Assembly (NCBI GenBank): GCA_902802945.1 | Contig: CADCOC010000075.1 | Location: forward strand, 1 to 38,006 | Length of the DNA stretch: 38,006 nt | Origin: an uncultured bacterium | GTDB taxonomy: Bacteria > Verrucomicrobiota > Kiritimatiellia > RFP12 > UBA1067 | Direction of reading: 5' to 3' | Part shown: piece by piece, positions 8,572 through 16,465 of the stretch | Layout of the letters: each line of letters opens with the position of its first letter | Position numbering within the stretch: the first letter of the stretch is position 1 | Made by a program: the position numbers and the translations under genes | The notes under the pieces: generated by a model | Told to the model about the DNA's origin: nothing | Database searches by the model: none | The model's input: only the letters and a program-made list of their open reading frames with translations

Positions 8572-8600
8572 ACATCTTCCAGTTGCCGACTGGAAAATGT
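8572..8600. repeat. Hairpin repeat, copy 1 (imperfect)
   Basis: Arms ACATCTTCCAGT (8572-8583) and ACTGGAAAATGT (8589-8600) pair with one mismatch around a 5-nt loop. It shares the TTCCA...TGGAAAATGT layout with the perfect hairpin 22 bp downstream. Confidence 0.7.
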
Positions 8601-8622
8601 AAGGGGCATGACGCTGACGAAA

Positions 8623-8651
8623 ACATTTTCCAACCGTTGGTTGGAAAATGT
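8623..8651. repeat. Hairpin repeat, copy 2 (perfect 13-bp stem)
   Basis: ACATTTTCCAACC (8623-8635) and GGTTGGAAAATGT (8639-8651) form a perfect 13-bp stem with a 3-nt loop. It lies in the 217-bp gap before the DUF3791 gene, 42 bp upstream of that gene's promoter. No T-run follows, so operator, mRNA-stability or REP-like roles are more likely than termination. Confidence 0.75.
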
Positions 8652-8693
8652 GGGACTTTGGGGATTGTTGCAGTGGCGAATAAAAGGTGAATA

Positions 8694-8702
8694 TGTTATA
8701 CT
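8694..8702 (+). promoter_or_regulatory. Extended -10 promoter of the DUF3791 gene
   Basis: TGTTATACT, an extended -10 with one deviation from TATAAT. The predicted start near 8709 begins GCCTTG, the same start as at the KilA-N promoter. GAGGAG at 8719-8724 precedes ATG 8733. Confidence 0.55.
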
Positions 8703-8732
8703 ACAGGTGCCTTGGAATGAGGAGAACGTAGC

Positions 8733-9179
8733 ATGTCAACGAGAAAAGAATTGACGTTTGTGGTTTTCTTAATCCACATCCTTGCGGCGGCTTGGGGCAA
8801 GTCGCCCTCTGAGGCGTATTCCATTTGCAAGCGTTCTGGCGCGTTGCATGATTACTTGATTCCGCATTACGAAGTCCTTCATTCCCTTGGCGCGAATGTC
8901 TTGATTGAGGATCTGACGGAATACGTCCGCGAAAGGGATGAAGTAAAATTCAACGTTAAGATTGATACATACAAAGAACGTCTGGAGGAGCGTATAATCG
9001 CCTATCTCGCAGAAATACGGTGCGTTACCCCTGACGAGGCGATGGACATCTACTATCGCAGTCGCCTCTCTCGGCAAATAGACCAGGGTCTTTTCGGTAT
9101 CGAAAACATGGACTACAAATATTTGGCGAATGACCTTGTTGAGAACGAGCCGAATCTATTTGCCGAGTCTGCGGATTGA
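8733..9179 (+). CDS. DUF3791-domain protein
   Basis: A 148-residue protein. Its first half (about 5-70) matches DUF3791: a helix with FVVFLIHILAAAWGKSP, then SGALHDYLIPHYEVLHSLG and LIEDLTEYVRERD. The second half has a different helical pattern, ERIIAYLAEIRCVTPDEAMDIYY, resembling small companion proteins often encoded beside DUF3791 genes, so this may be a fusion of two normally separate proteins. DUF3791 genes are frequent in gut anaerobes near DUF3990 and toxin-antitoxin-like genes, but no activity is established. GAGGAG lies 8 nt upstream of the ATG. The kinase gene begins 32 bp downstream, so it may head that operon. Confidence 0.75.
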   Translation: MSTRKELTFVVFLIHILAAAWGKSPSEAYSICKRSGALHDYLIPHYEVLHSLGANVLIEDLTEYVRERDEVKFNVKIDTYKERLEERIIAYLAEIRCVTPDEAMDIYYRSRLSRQIDQGLFGIENMDYKYLANDLVENEPNLFAESAD

Positions 9180-9211
9180 AGGTTGCTATGGTACAGAAGA
9201 GAGTGTGAACC

Positions 9212-11389
9212 ATGTTGGATAGAACCATCAACGACGACAAGACAATCGCAGGTGGCATCGGGACGATGCTTGCCGGGCGCTACCATATTCTTCGCCAGTT
9301 GGGCGAGGGCGGAATGGGTTCGGTTTGGTTGGCGGAAGATCGGCAACTGGACAACCGAAAAGTCGCGATCAAGATGTTGCCGTCGATTGTGGTGACGGAC
9401 AAGCGGGCGTATCAGCAACTCAAGAGCGAAGCTCTCGTATCGTTGAAGTTGGTTCATCCAAACATCGTTACACTTCGCACATTTGAGGAAAATTATGGGA
9501 ATCCGTTTCTTGTGATGGATTATATCGAGGGTCAGACCTTAAGCGATTATCTTGCCGAGAAGGGTAAACTGAGCGAAAACGAAACAATCAAGTTGCTGAA
9601 GCCGATTGCCGCCGCGCTCGACTATGCGCATGGCGAGAAGGTCATCCATCGTGATGTCAAGCCGTCGAACATCATCATCCGTAAGGACGGTCATCCTTTC
9701 ATTTTTGATTTCGGAATTGCGCGTGAGATTCAGGAATCAGTGACGCGGGTGACAGGCAGAACCATCAGTGGAACTTTGCTCTATATGTCACCAGAGCAAT
9801 TGCGTGGTGCGTCTCCAAGTGTTGCGCAGGACATATATTCTTTTTCCGTGATGGTATATGAATGTTTAAATGGCGATCCGCCTTTTATAAGAGGAGAGAT
9901 TGCATTTCAGATTGTAAATGAGTATCCTGTACCTTTGAAATGTTCTCCACAACTCTTTGCCACGGTTATGGCGGGGCTTGCTAAAAGGCCGCAGGAACGA
10001 CCACTAACTTGTATCGGGGTATTAGAATATGATGAACCCTGTTTGAATGATTCGTTTGATGATGTTGCGGTGCAAACCCAACAGGCCATTAAAGCGTATC
10101 AGAACAGAGATTACATACGTGCGTTTGTGGTAGCGCAAAAGGCGGATAAAAATAATTCCGAAATCCAAAATATTCTTGGGCATTGTTTCGCAAAGGGTTA
10201 TGGTTGTGTAAAAGATGAGATAGAAGCGGTTCATTGGTTCAGAAAGGCGGTTGCGCAAGATCACCCCTGGGCCCAGTATAACTTTGGTGTGATGTACGCG
10301 AATGGGTGGGGTTTAAAGAAGGATGACTTGGAGGCCGTGAAGTGGTTACGCAAAGCAGCAGAACATGAGATTGCCGTTGCACAGTATAACCTTGGTGTGA
10401 TGATTGCAAACGGTCGCGGTGTGGCGAAAAATGTTATGGAGGCGATAAAATGGTATCGAAAAGCCGCAGATCAAGGACTTGCTGTTGCGCAGTGTGAGCT
10501 TGGAATGACATATGAGAATGGTAATGGCATTGCAAAAGACGAGGTGGAAGCAGCATGGTGGTTTTGCAGAGCGGCCGAACAGGGATATGCAATTGCTCAG
10601 AATCGTTTAGGAACTATGTATGAAGAAGGCTGTGGGGTCACCAAAGATTATGCCAAAGCCGTAAAGTTATATCAGCAAGCTGCCGAACAAGGACTTAGTT
10701 ATGCGCAATACAACCTTAGTAAGATGTATGTGAATGGCTGTGGCGTTGATAAGGATGATGTGGCGGACGTTGAGTGGTGCCTTAAAGCGGCAGAGCAAGG
10801 ACTTGTCGAGGCGCAATTCCGCATTGGGTGGATGTACGAAGATGATAATAACATTATGAAGAATAATGCCGAAGCAATGAAATGGTATCGTAAGGCTGCC
10901 GAACAGGGGTATGATTTAGCTCAGTTTACCCTTGGAACAATGTATGAGGACGGTAGAGGAGTGACGAAAGATATAGTGGAGGCTGTGAAATGGTATCGTA
11001 AGGCGGCAGAACAGGGGGATGAAATTGCACAATCGTATCTTGGCATGATGTACGAGAATGGGAGAGGAGTAACAAAGAATGTGAATGAGGCGGCTGAATG
11101 GTATGGTAAAGCTGCCAATCAGGGATTGGCCTCAGCACAGTGCAATTTAGGTGTGCTGTATGCGAATGGGCTGGGAGTTGAGCAAGATGATAAGGTGGCG
11201 GTGATGTACTTCCGTATGGCAGCTGATCAGAATCTGGCCCTAGCGCAGTACAATCTAGGTGTGATGTTTGTAAAAGGACGAGGGGTACATAAAGATGATG
11301 TAGAAGCCGTGAGTTGGTTTCGCAAGGCGGCAGAGCAAGGTCATAAAGGAGCGCAAGAAGCATTGGACAAAAAAGGGTTGTCATGGTGA
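9212..11389 (+). CDS. Serine/threonine protein kinase with C-terminal Sel1-like repeats
   Basis: A 725-residue protein. A Hanks-type kinase domain spans about 23-270: glycine loop LGEGGMGSV (31-38), catalytic Lys54 (VAIK), HRDVKPSN with Asp148, DFG with Asp166, and MSPEQ near 192-196. All catalytic residues are intact. From about residue 315 there are 11 Sel1-like repeats of 36 residues (AQYNLGVMYANGxGV...A..W.RKAAEQG) plus a partial twelfth, a solenoid for protein binding. No membrane segment separates kinase from repeats, so the protein is probably soluble, unlike many PknB-type kinases. The SD is weak. Base composition becomes clearly AT-richer from about 9840, continuing through the next gene, a possible sign of transfer or domain swapping. 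Substrates are unknown; the adjacent nuclease and Clp_N proteins are the obvious candidates. Confidence 0.92.
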   Translation: MLDRTINDDKTIAGGIGTMLAGRYHILRQLGEGGMGSVWLAEDRQLDNRKVAIKMLPSIVVTDKRAYQQLKSEALVSLKLVHPNIVTLRTFEENYGNPFLVMDYIEGQTLSDYLAEKGKLSENETIKLLKPIAAALDYAHGEKVIHRDVKPSNIIIRKDGHPFIFDFGIAREIQESVTRVTGRTISGTLLYMSPEQLRGASPSVAQDIYSFSVMVYECLNGDPPFIRGEIAFQIVNEYPVPLKCSPQLFATVMAGLAKRPQERPLTCIGVLEYDEPCLNDSFDDVAVQTQQAIKAYQNRDYIRAFVVAQKADKNNSEIQNILGHCFAKGYGCVKDEIEAVHWFRKAVAQDHPWAQYNFGVMYANGWGLKKDDLEAVKWLRKAAEHEIAVAQYNLGVMIANGRGVAKNVMEAIKWYRKAADQGLAVAQCELGMTYENGNGIAKDEVEAAWWFCRAAEQGYAIAQNRLGTMYEEGCGVTKDYAKAVKLYQQAAEQGLSYAQYNLSKMYVNGCGVDKDDVADVEWCLKAAEQGLVEAQFRIGWMYEDDNNIMKNNAEAMKWYRKAAEQGYDLAQFTLGTMYEDGRGVTKDIVEAVKWYRKAAEQGDEIAQSYLGMMYENGRGVTKNVNEAAEWYGKAANQGLASAQCNLGVLYANGLGVEQDDKVAVMYFRMAADQNLALAQYNLGVMFVKGRGVHKDDVEAVSWFRKAAEQGHKGAQEALDKKGLSW

Positions 11390-11439
11390 ATGTGTTTTTT
11401 AGTGATGTTGTAATGATTGTTGAATCGTGATTCTTCTCT

Positions 11440-13491
11440 ATGAATAATGCCCTTATAGAATATTCGCTCCAAGGATGGGAGAAAGTGCGGCAGAGTATAG
11501 ACGCACAAGTAGAAACCATTCAACAGCAAATTCGAAAGTGCAATCCACTTAGACTTTTACTCAGGTGTAATAAAATTGCGGCACAGGAATTTGTGGATTT
11601 TGGAGATAAAGATAGTGTTGCGATACAAAATGAAGTGGGACTATTACGTGCGGGGGAATATGCGCAAGCCGCACTTGTATCAATGGTAAATGGTTTTGAT
11701 CGGTCTGAAGATGAGAGCAATCAGGAACAATGCGTAACGGATGTGATTAAAAGTATTGTGGAACTTTACCAGTTATCAACAACCATTCCCTTTTTTGCAA
11801 GTGAGATTGCTAACGTCAAAAAAATCGCTCTTGAGGGTAATAAGTCAAGCGCGTTTCAGCGAGTATTAAACATGATTAATGTTAGGGGTAAACGTCAAGA
11901 TTATATGCAAAGGCAATACCACGAAATATTGCTTAAACCCCACGATGACATATTTCGTACCACATATGGAATAGATGCCGATGCTGTTATTGACGGTTTT
12001 GTAAGATTGCAATGGTCATTACGAGATGGACTTAGATTAAAGAATTCAGTGTCAAGAGAGAAATCAATGCTGCGATCTGAGTTTCGGGATCTCGGAGTAA
12101 CACCTCCATTAAGTTTAGTGGATGAATTGTTTGATGTTGTCAATGTTACAGGTTGGCCTAATGAGTTGGCAAAAGATTTGTCTAGTGCTATTGGATCGAA
12201 CACTGATTTCTACAATGGAGACTTCTCTGGATGGACAATTCAAGTCCCGTTAATAAAGAACAGACCATTTATTGGGATAAATGGACGAGTATATGCGTTT
12301 AACCATTTTTTGCTTACAGATAATTTCTACCGTGCGTTGCAGTCGGCTATTAAGCGGAAAGATTTAAAATATGATTGGAGAGAACGACAGTGTCTTGCGA
12401 GCGAAAAAGAGGTTTCTAGGGTGTTCTCGAGAATCCTCCCTGACGCGAAACTGTATCTAAATAATCATTTTCCTAGGAATGGCGGCTTCAAAGAAAAGGG
12501 CGAAAATGATTTAATAGTTATATATGGAGATGCTCTTCTCATTGTAGAAGTTAAAGGCGGATATGTAGATTATAAAGTGCCGCTGGAAAAAGAGAAAGAC
12601 ATTTGTAGGTCATTTCAGAATATCGACAAGGCAATAGAGCAGTGTCGTACAACGGAGCAGTACTTGAAGTCTGATACATGTCCTATTTTGTATCATGAGG
12701 ATTGGACGGAGAAAGCCAAATTGGATTTACGCGGTATATTTAAAATCATTAAGATGGTCATTACAGTGGATGATGTTAATGAGTTTACGTCTTGTTCTGA
12801 TGCTTTAAATAAGGCTGTTCGTGATAGCAGTGGTGTTATATGCGTTTCATTAGATGATTTACACATTTACGAGAGATACTTTACGTTAATGCCAGTGTTA
12901 TTTCTATGTTATCTAATGGAACGATTGTCCACAACATACATTCCCGCTATCCAAGTATATAATGAGTTAGATCACCTTGCAGCATTTATTAGCAACCCAT
13001 GCTATGCAGAAATGTCAAAATCATTTGCGACTGATTGTATGACGTTCATTAATCCTGGTTCGGTTGATGAGCTTGAACCGTATTTGTCCGCACCATTTAA
13101 CCCTGATCAGAACATTAAGAAACCATTACCTTATCTTTCGCAGGTTACCGCAGAAATCTTTGATGCATTGTCACGGAATGTACATAAGAATGTTCTTGAA
13201 ATATCTAGCTTTCTTTTAGGAATGGATAGGCTGACACAAGACTGTTTAGAGGGGCGTGTCCGTACTGAAGTTACAAGACAACAAATGGGTCGTACACCAT
13301 GTTGGCTATCTATGTTGATGCGAGATGGCAGCGCGTTAATTATACTTGTTTCAACAAGAGGAAGCTTGATAACCTTGGATGTAAATTACATTAACCATCA
13401 AATGACGCAAAAAAAGATTGCAACATGGTGGGCATTGGGTTTGGGTATTCATGGGAAAATAGATGATGTCGTATTTGCGAAAAGCTGCTGA
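11440..13491 (+). CDS. Large protein with PD-(D/E)XK (NERD-like) nuclease signature
   Basis: A 683-residue protein with no close family recognised. Around residues 350-395 it has a restriction-endonuclease-fold signature: GENDLIVIYGDALLIVEVK, placing Asp357, Glu370 and Lys372 in the D-x(12)-ExK arrangement, followed by a helix with IEQCRTTEQYL. This resembles NERD-type nuclease domains. The N-terminal 300 and C-terminal 270 residues are unassigned. The coding sequence is strikingly AT-rich compared with neighbours. A stop at 11428 limits the start; ATG 11440 has no visible SD. It lies 50 bp after the kinase gene and 12 bp before the Clp_N gene, consistent with one operon. A DNA-cleaving effector controlled by the kinase is an attractive but unproven reading. 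Confidence 0.68.
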   Translation: MNNALIEYSLQGWEKVRQSIDAQVETIQQQIRKCNPLRLLLRCNKIAAQEFVDFGDKDSVAIQNEVGLLRAGEYAQAALVSMVNGFDRSEDESNQEQCVTDVIKSIVELYQLSTTIPFFASEIANVKKIALEGNKSSAFQRVLNMINVRGKRQDYMQRQYHEILLKPHDDIFRTTYGIDADAVIDGFVRLQWSLRDGLRLKNSVSREKSMLRSEFRDLGVTPPLSLVDELFDVVNVTGWPNELAKDLSSAIGSNTDFYNGDFSGWTIQVPLIKNRPFIGINGRVYAFNHFLLTDNFYRALQSAIKRKDLKYDWRERQCLASEKEVSRVFSRILPDAKLYLNNHFPRNGGFKEKGENDLIVIYGDALLIVEVKGGYVDYKVPLEKEKDICRSFQNIDKAIEQCRTTEQYLKSDTCPILYHEDWTEKAKLDLRGIFKIIKMVITVDDVNEFTSCSDALNKAVRDSSGVICVSLDDLHIYERYFTLMPVLFLCYLMERLSTTYIPAIQVYNELDHLAAFISNPCYAEMSKSFATDCMTFINPGSVDELEPYLSAPFNPDQNIKKPLPYLSQVTAEIFDALSRNVHKNVLEISSFLLGMDRLTQDCLEGRVRTEVTRQQMGRTPCWLSMLMRDGSALIILVSTRGSLITLDVNYINHQMTQKKIATWWALGLGIHGKIDDVVFAKSC

Positions 13492-13503
13492 TAGGACATA
13501 AAA

Positions 13504-13986
13504 ATGAAACTTGATAACCTACTTGATTTGGCGTGGATGATTGCCGAAGCTGAGGCAAAGGCTTTAGGCTCGGATGTCATAGAGCCGATGCACTATCTGC
13601 TTGCTGCGCTGAAAATCATTGACGTTGATTTCCCGTCTCAGTTGGAGAAGGCGGATATTTCTTCCGAGGTGTGGAAGAACATGTGCCAAGACGCTCAGAA
13701 AGTCCAACAGTATTTGGATGTCCTGCCCGAAAAGATCACGATGGTTCGGCGGCGCATCCGGCATCGGCTTGCGCGTACCGCCAAGCCGCCGATTCCAGAC
13801 AAACAGGTGATTCACCGTTCGCGAAAAACACGTGCGGCATTTTTTGATGCGGCCAATCAAGCGGATGGAGAAGTCATTATGTTGCTGCAACTAATGGAGT
13901 CGATGTTTGACTTGGGTTTCTTAGATGTGTCTGACATGCGATGGCGAACGCCAACAAAGACATTCCGCAGGGGCAGAGAATTATAG
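13504..13986 (+). CDS. Stand-alone Clp_N (Clp R) domain protein
   Basis: A 160-residue protein that appears to be a free-standing Clp N-terminal domain. The first repeat is AWMIAEAEAKALGSDVIEPMHYLLAALK (residues about 9-36), matching the Clp_N pattern in which a helix with AxxEA...G...I.P.H is followed by LLxAL. The second, weaker repeat is SRKTRAAFFDAANQADGEVIMLLQLMES (about 104-131). In ClpA/B/C this double-repeat domain receives substrates or adaptors. No AAA+ module follows, so it could act as an adaptor, decoy or sensor. A basic stretch (VRRRIRHRLART) lies between the repeats. It starts 12 bp after the nuclease-like gene, preceded by TAGGA. Confidence 0.7.
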   Translation: MKLDNLLDLAWMIAEAEAKALGSDVIEPMHYLLAALKIIDVDFPSQLEKADISSEVWKNMCQDAQKVQQYLDVLPEKITMVRRRIRHRLARTAKPPIPDKQVIHRSRKTRAAFFDAANQADGEVIMLLQLMESMFDLGFLDVSDMRWRTPTKTFRRGREL

Positions 13987-14021
13987 AACAGAAAGTTTAG
14001 ACGCACACTGATAGCATGATA

Positions 14022-14030
14022 TGGTATAAT
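14022..14030 (+). promoter_or_regulatory. Extended -10 promoter of the DUF4062 operon
   Basis: TGGTATAAT, consensus extended -10 in the context GATATGGTATAAT. The predicted start is near 14037, so a GTG at 14036 cannot be the translation start and ATG 14054 (after AAGGAG at 14043-14048) is preferred. Confidence 0.65.
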
Positions 14031-14053
14031 CTGCCGTGAGCAAAGGAGAAACT

Positions 14054-15133
14054 ATGTCAACTACTAAAACAAGAATGGATAACAACAGTCGGTGCAGGAC
14101 ACTGCGCAACAGGGTGGTCTATATGCGCAAGCAAGAGTTTTGTGATGCTCTCAAGGAAGAATATGATAAAAGCGGTGGTTTGTGGGAGCCTAAGTATGGC
14201 TGGGCGGAATTTCGCGATTGGATTGATCGAGTCCGCATATTGCTGCAGCATGGATTTGGGAAGGATTCAGACCAAGAATGCGAATTCATGCGTGTTGAAT
14301 ATGCCCCACATGTAGATGGGTATATGGTGCTGGAGGGATCGCCGTTTCAATCGGTAAAAAGTTTGTCGTGGTATGCAGAAGGGTTGACCAAGGCGCGATT
14401 GTGCTTGGCAAACATAATGGACGAGGTTGTTAGATTCTGTACAGAGAATCTTTCCGGTACTTCTGTGCCTGAGGCTGATGTGCTCAATCCTGGGTCAAGT
14501 AACACGTCTCGCAAGCTGCGAATCATGGTGTCGTCGGCTGTGTATGGATACCAGGAGTTCCTTGATCGCATCTATGATTTGCTGGTGGCGCTCGGATATG
14601 AGGTGTGGATGTCGCACAAAGGGACGATTCCCGTGTGTAGCGACTGCGACACGCTGGAGAACTGCATGCACGGCGTGGAGAACTGCGATTTGTTCCTCGG
14701 CATCATTACCGGACAATACGGCAAGACGATCCGCAATGGGCTTTCGGCCACGCATCTTGAGTTCATACGTGCGATCGAACTGAACAAGCCGCGTTGGTTC
14801 ATCGTCGATGACAGGGTGATTTTCGCTCGACGGTTTCTCAATGGATTGTATCGGGATAAAGACTGCTTGAACAAGTTGCGTCGCGAGGAGATATATTTCA
14901 AGGGCGACGCAGCGTTCTCTGACTTGCGGTTGATTGACATGTATGAACTTGCGCGGGAGCGAAGGCCGGACGGCGATGATGTGAAATGGGTACAGGAGTA
15001 TCGCGACGACAATTCCGCGTTGCTGTTCGCGATGGCGCAGTTTGGTCGTTATCTTGAAATTGAAGAATTGCTGAAGAAACGTCTTTCCAATGTTGAGGAC
15101 ATTCGCGGCAGGGTCGAGAAGAAAGGAGTTTGA
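14054..15133 (+). CDS. DUF4062 (TIR-like fold) protein
   Basis: A 359-residue protein. Residues about 154-260 match DUF4062: LRIMVSSAVYGYQEFLDRI, then GYEVW, a Cys-containing segment LENCMHGVENCDLFLGIITGQYG, and ATHLEFIRAIELNKPRWFIVDD. DUF4062 has a TIR/nucleoside-deoxyribosyltransferase-like fold and occurs at the N-terminus of NTPase-type defence and signalling proteins. Here it follows a unique N-terminal region of about 150 residues and precedes a helical tail. The stop codon is 1 nt from the next ATG, so the two genes are translationally coupled, with an AAGGAG inside the end of this gene. A nucleotide-sensing or NAD-handling role is possible from the fold alone; no catalytic Glu is assigned. 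Confidence 0.78.
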   Translation: MSTTKTRMDNNSRCRTLRNRVVYMRKQEFCDALKEEYDKSGGLWEPKYGWAEFRDWIDRVRILLQHGFGKDSDQECEFMRVEYAPHVDGYMVLEGSPFQSVKSLSWYAEGLTKARLCLANIMDEVVRFCTENLSGTSVPEADVLNPGSSNTSRKLRIMVSSAVYGYQEFLDRIYDLLVALGYEVWMSHKGTIPVCSDCDTLENCMHGVENCDLFLGIITGQYGKTIRNGLSATHLEFIRAIELNKPRWFIVDDRVIFARRFLNGLYRDKDCLNKLRREEIYFKGDAAFSDLRLIDMYELARERRPDGDDVKWVQEYRDDNSALLFAMAQFGRYLEIEELLKKRLSNVEDIRGRVEKKGV

Positions 15134-15134
15134 C

Positions 15135-16439
15135 ATGAAAGAGGACATAAACGGCAAGGCCTACCGCAACATTGCATCAAAGGAGCAGTTCCTGCCTTTT
15201 GTGTGCGCCTACCTTAATGGTGATGGTGGAAATATCGTAATTGGTACAGGTGTTGATGTTGCTAAGCTACTGGCATCTATCACGCCACATGCGCCAGTCT
15301 TCTTCAGAAAGGGCGACGGTGAGTTTTACTTTGTTGACGTGCCGTCGGGGAATGACAAGCCGTATTCGTGCGACGGGCGGTTCTACGTGATGCGAGGTGA
15401 CAGAGCCGTTCCTGCCAGCGCCGATGAGATCAAGGACATGCTGCTCGCGGCACAAGTCTCGCCCTTGCGGTGGGAGAGGTGGTTCTCGGACGGAATCGGC
15501 ATTGAGAATTTTGACGGCGACGAATTGCAGTGTCTTTTCGCGGATGAGGGCAGGCATTCGTCAAGCGAGATCGTCGAAAGGCTTGAGCGGATGGGATTGA
15601 GTCGGCAAGGCCGGTTCACGAATGCGACGGATGTTCTGCTCTGCAAGGATGTTGCGGCGCGCCATCCCCAGATTCGTGCGAGGGCCATTGCCTGTATGGA
15701 CAAGACGGATGATGTCTATCAGGGGCATGCGACATTTGAGGGCCCGCTTTTGAAGGTGTTTAACGGACTGAACCATTTTGTCATGGAACATACGAGGCTC
15801 GGCGAACGGTTCAGCGACGAGAATCCTGCGCGGGAGGCGATCTACCAATATCCGTTGAAGGCCATTCGCGAGGGATTGATAAATGCGTTGGTCCATCGCG
15901 ATTATGAGGCGTATGAGGGAACAGTAAACGTAGAGATACACAAAGATCATCTTGTCATCTCAAATACGGGTGGACTGTACGGAGGAATGACGATTGAACG
16001 TCTGAAGGCCGGTCACCTTTCTGCGTTCCGTAATCCGGACATGGCGAACTATCTGAATGTTCGCGGATTCATGGAAATGACCGGCCGCGGAAGTGTTCTT
16101 ATTCAGGAATCTTGCCGTGCGAATGGGTTGCCAGAACCGCAGTGGACGGCAGATGAGAACAGCGTGACGTTAACATTCACTGCCAAGAGCGGAATGTCGC
16201 GTCAGGTTGCGCAAGATGGAGGTGTGGAGAAAGGTAAGGAGAAAAGTAAGGAGAAAAGTAAGGAGAAAATATTGGCGTTGCTTTCTGTAAATCCCCATGC
16301 CACCACGGCGGACTTGATTGCGGAGACGGGGTTGTCTGTTTCTGGAGTGGAAAAGAACATACGAGAGCTTAAGGCTGCGGGCAGACTTAGGCGTGTCGGT
16401 CCTGACAAGGGGGGCCATTGGGAAGTGGTAGAGCCGTGA
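15135..16439 (+). CDS. AlbA_2-like / HATPase_c_4 regulator, second copy
   Basis: A 434-residue protein. The N-terminus is a shortened AlbA_2-like domain (FVCAYLNGDGGNIVIGTG, about 18-35). An ATPase-like HATPase_c_4 module follows (AIREGLINALVHRDYEAY near 240, then RNPDMANYL and MEMTGRGSVLI). A linker of EK-rich tetrapeptides and a winged helix come last, ending VGPDKGGHWEVVEP. The last 14 residues nearly match those of the protein at 6947-8515, so the two are paralogues. ATG 15135 has AAGGAG at 15123-15128, one base after the DUF4062 stop; the longer frame from 15090 lies inside that gene and is rejected. It probably acts with the DUF4062 protein as a sensor-regulator pair. Confidence 0.82.
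   Translation: MKEDINGKAYRNIASKEQFLPFVCAYLNGDGGNIVIGTGVDVAKLLASITPHAPVFFRKGDGEFYFVDVPSGNDKPYSCDGRFYVMRGDRAVPASADEIKDMLLAAQVSPLRWERWFSDGIGIENFDGDELQCLFADEGRHSSSEIVERLERMGLSRQGRFTNATDVLLCKDVAARHPQIRARAIACMDKTDDVYQGHATFEGPLLKVFNGLNHFVMEHTRLGERFSDENPAREAIYQYPLKAIREGLINALVHRDYEAYEGTVNVEIHKDHLVISNTGGLYGGMTIERLKAGHLSAFRNPDMANYLNVRGFMEMTGRGSVLIQESCRANGLPEPQWTADENSVTLTFTAKSGMSRQVAQDGGVEKGKEKSKEKSKEKILALLSVNPHATTADLIAETGLSVSGVEKNIRELKAAGRLRRVGPDKGGHWEVVEP
16227..16262 (+). repeat. Three 12-bp tandem repeats encoding an EK-rich linker
   Basis: Units GAGAAAGGTAAG, GAGAAAAGTAAG and GAGAAAAGTAAG (plus a partial GAGAAAATA) encode EKGK, EKSK, EKSK. They sit at the same place in the protein as the eight repeats at 8231-8326 and share the GAGAAAAG core. 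Confidence 0.88.
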
Positions 16440-16452
16440 AGAGTCGTGATAT

Positions 16453-16458
16453 TATAAT
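16453..16458 (+). promoter_or_regulatory. -10 box of a possibly leaderless HAD gene
   Basis: TATAAT ends 7 nt before ATG 16466, so the predicted transcription start would coincide with the start codon. No SD is present. No -35 is recognisable. Confidence 0.4.
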
Positions 16459-16465
16459 AATGCGC

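Noticed and set aside
8466..8690. Small plus-strand frame after the AlbA_2 gene
   Set aside because: It overlaps the end of the AlbA_2 gene and then runs through the two hairpin repeats; its composition follows the palindromes, not a protein.
14036..14053. GTG start for the DUF4062 gene
   Set aside because: The predicted transcription start is about 14037, and the SD AAGGAG is positioned for ATG 14054.
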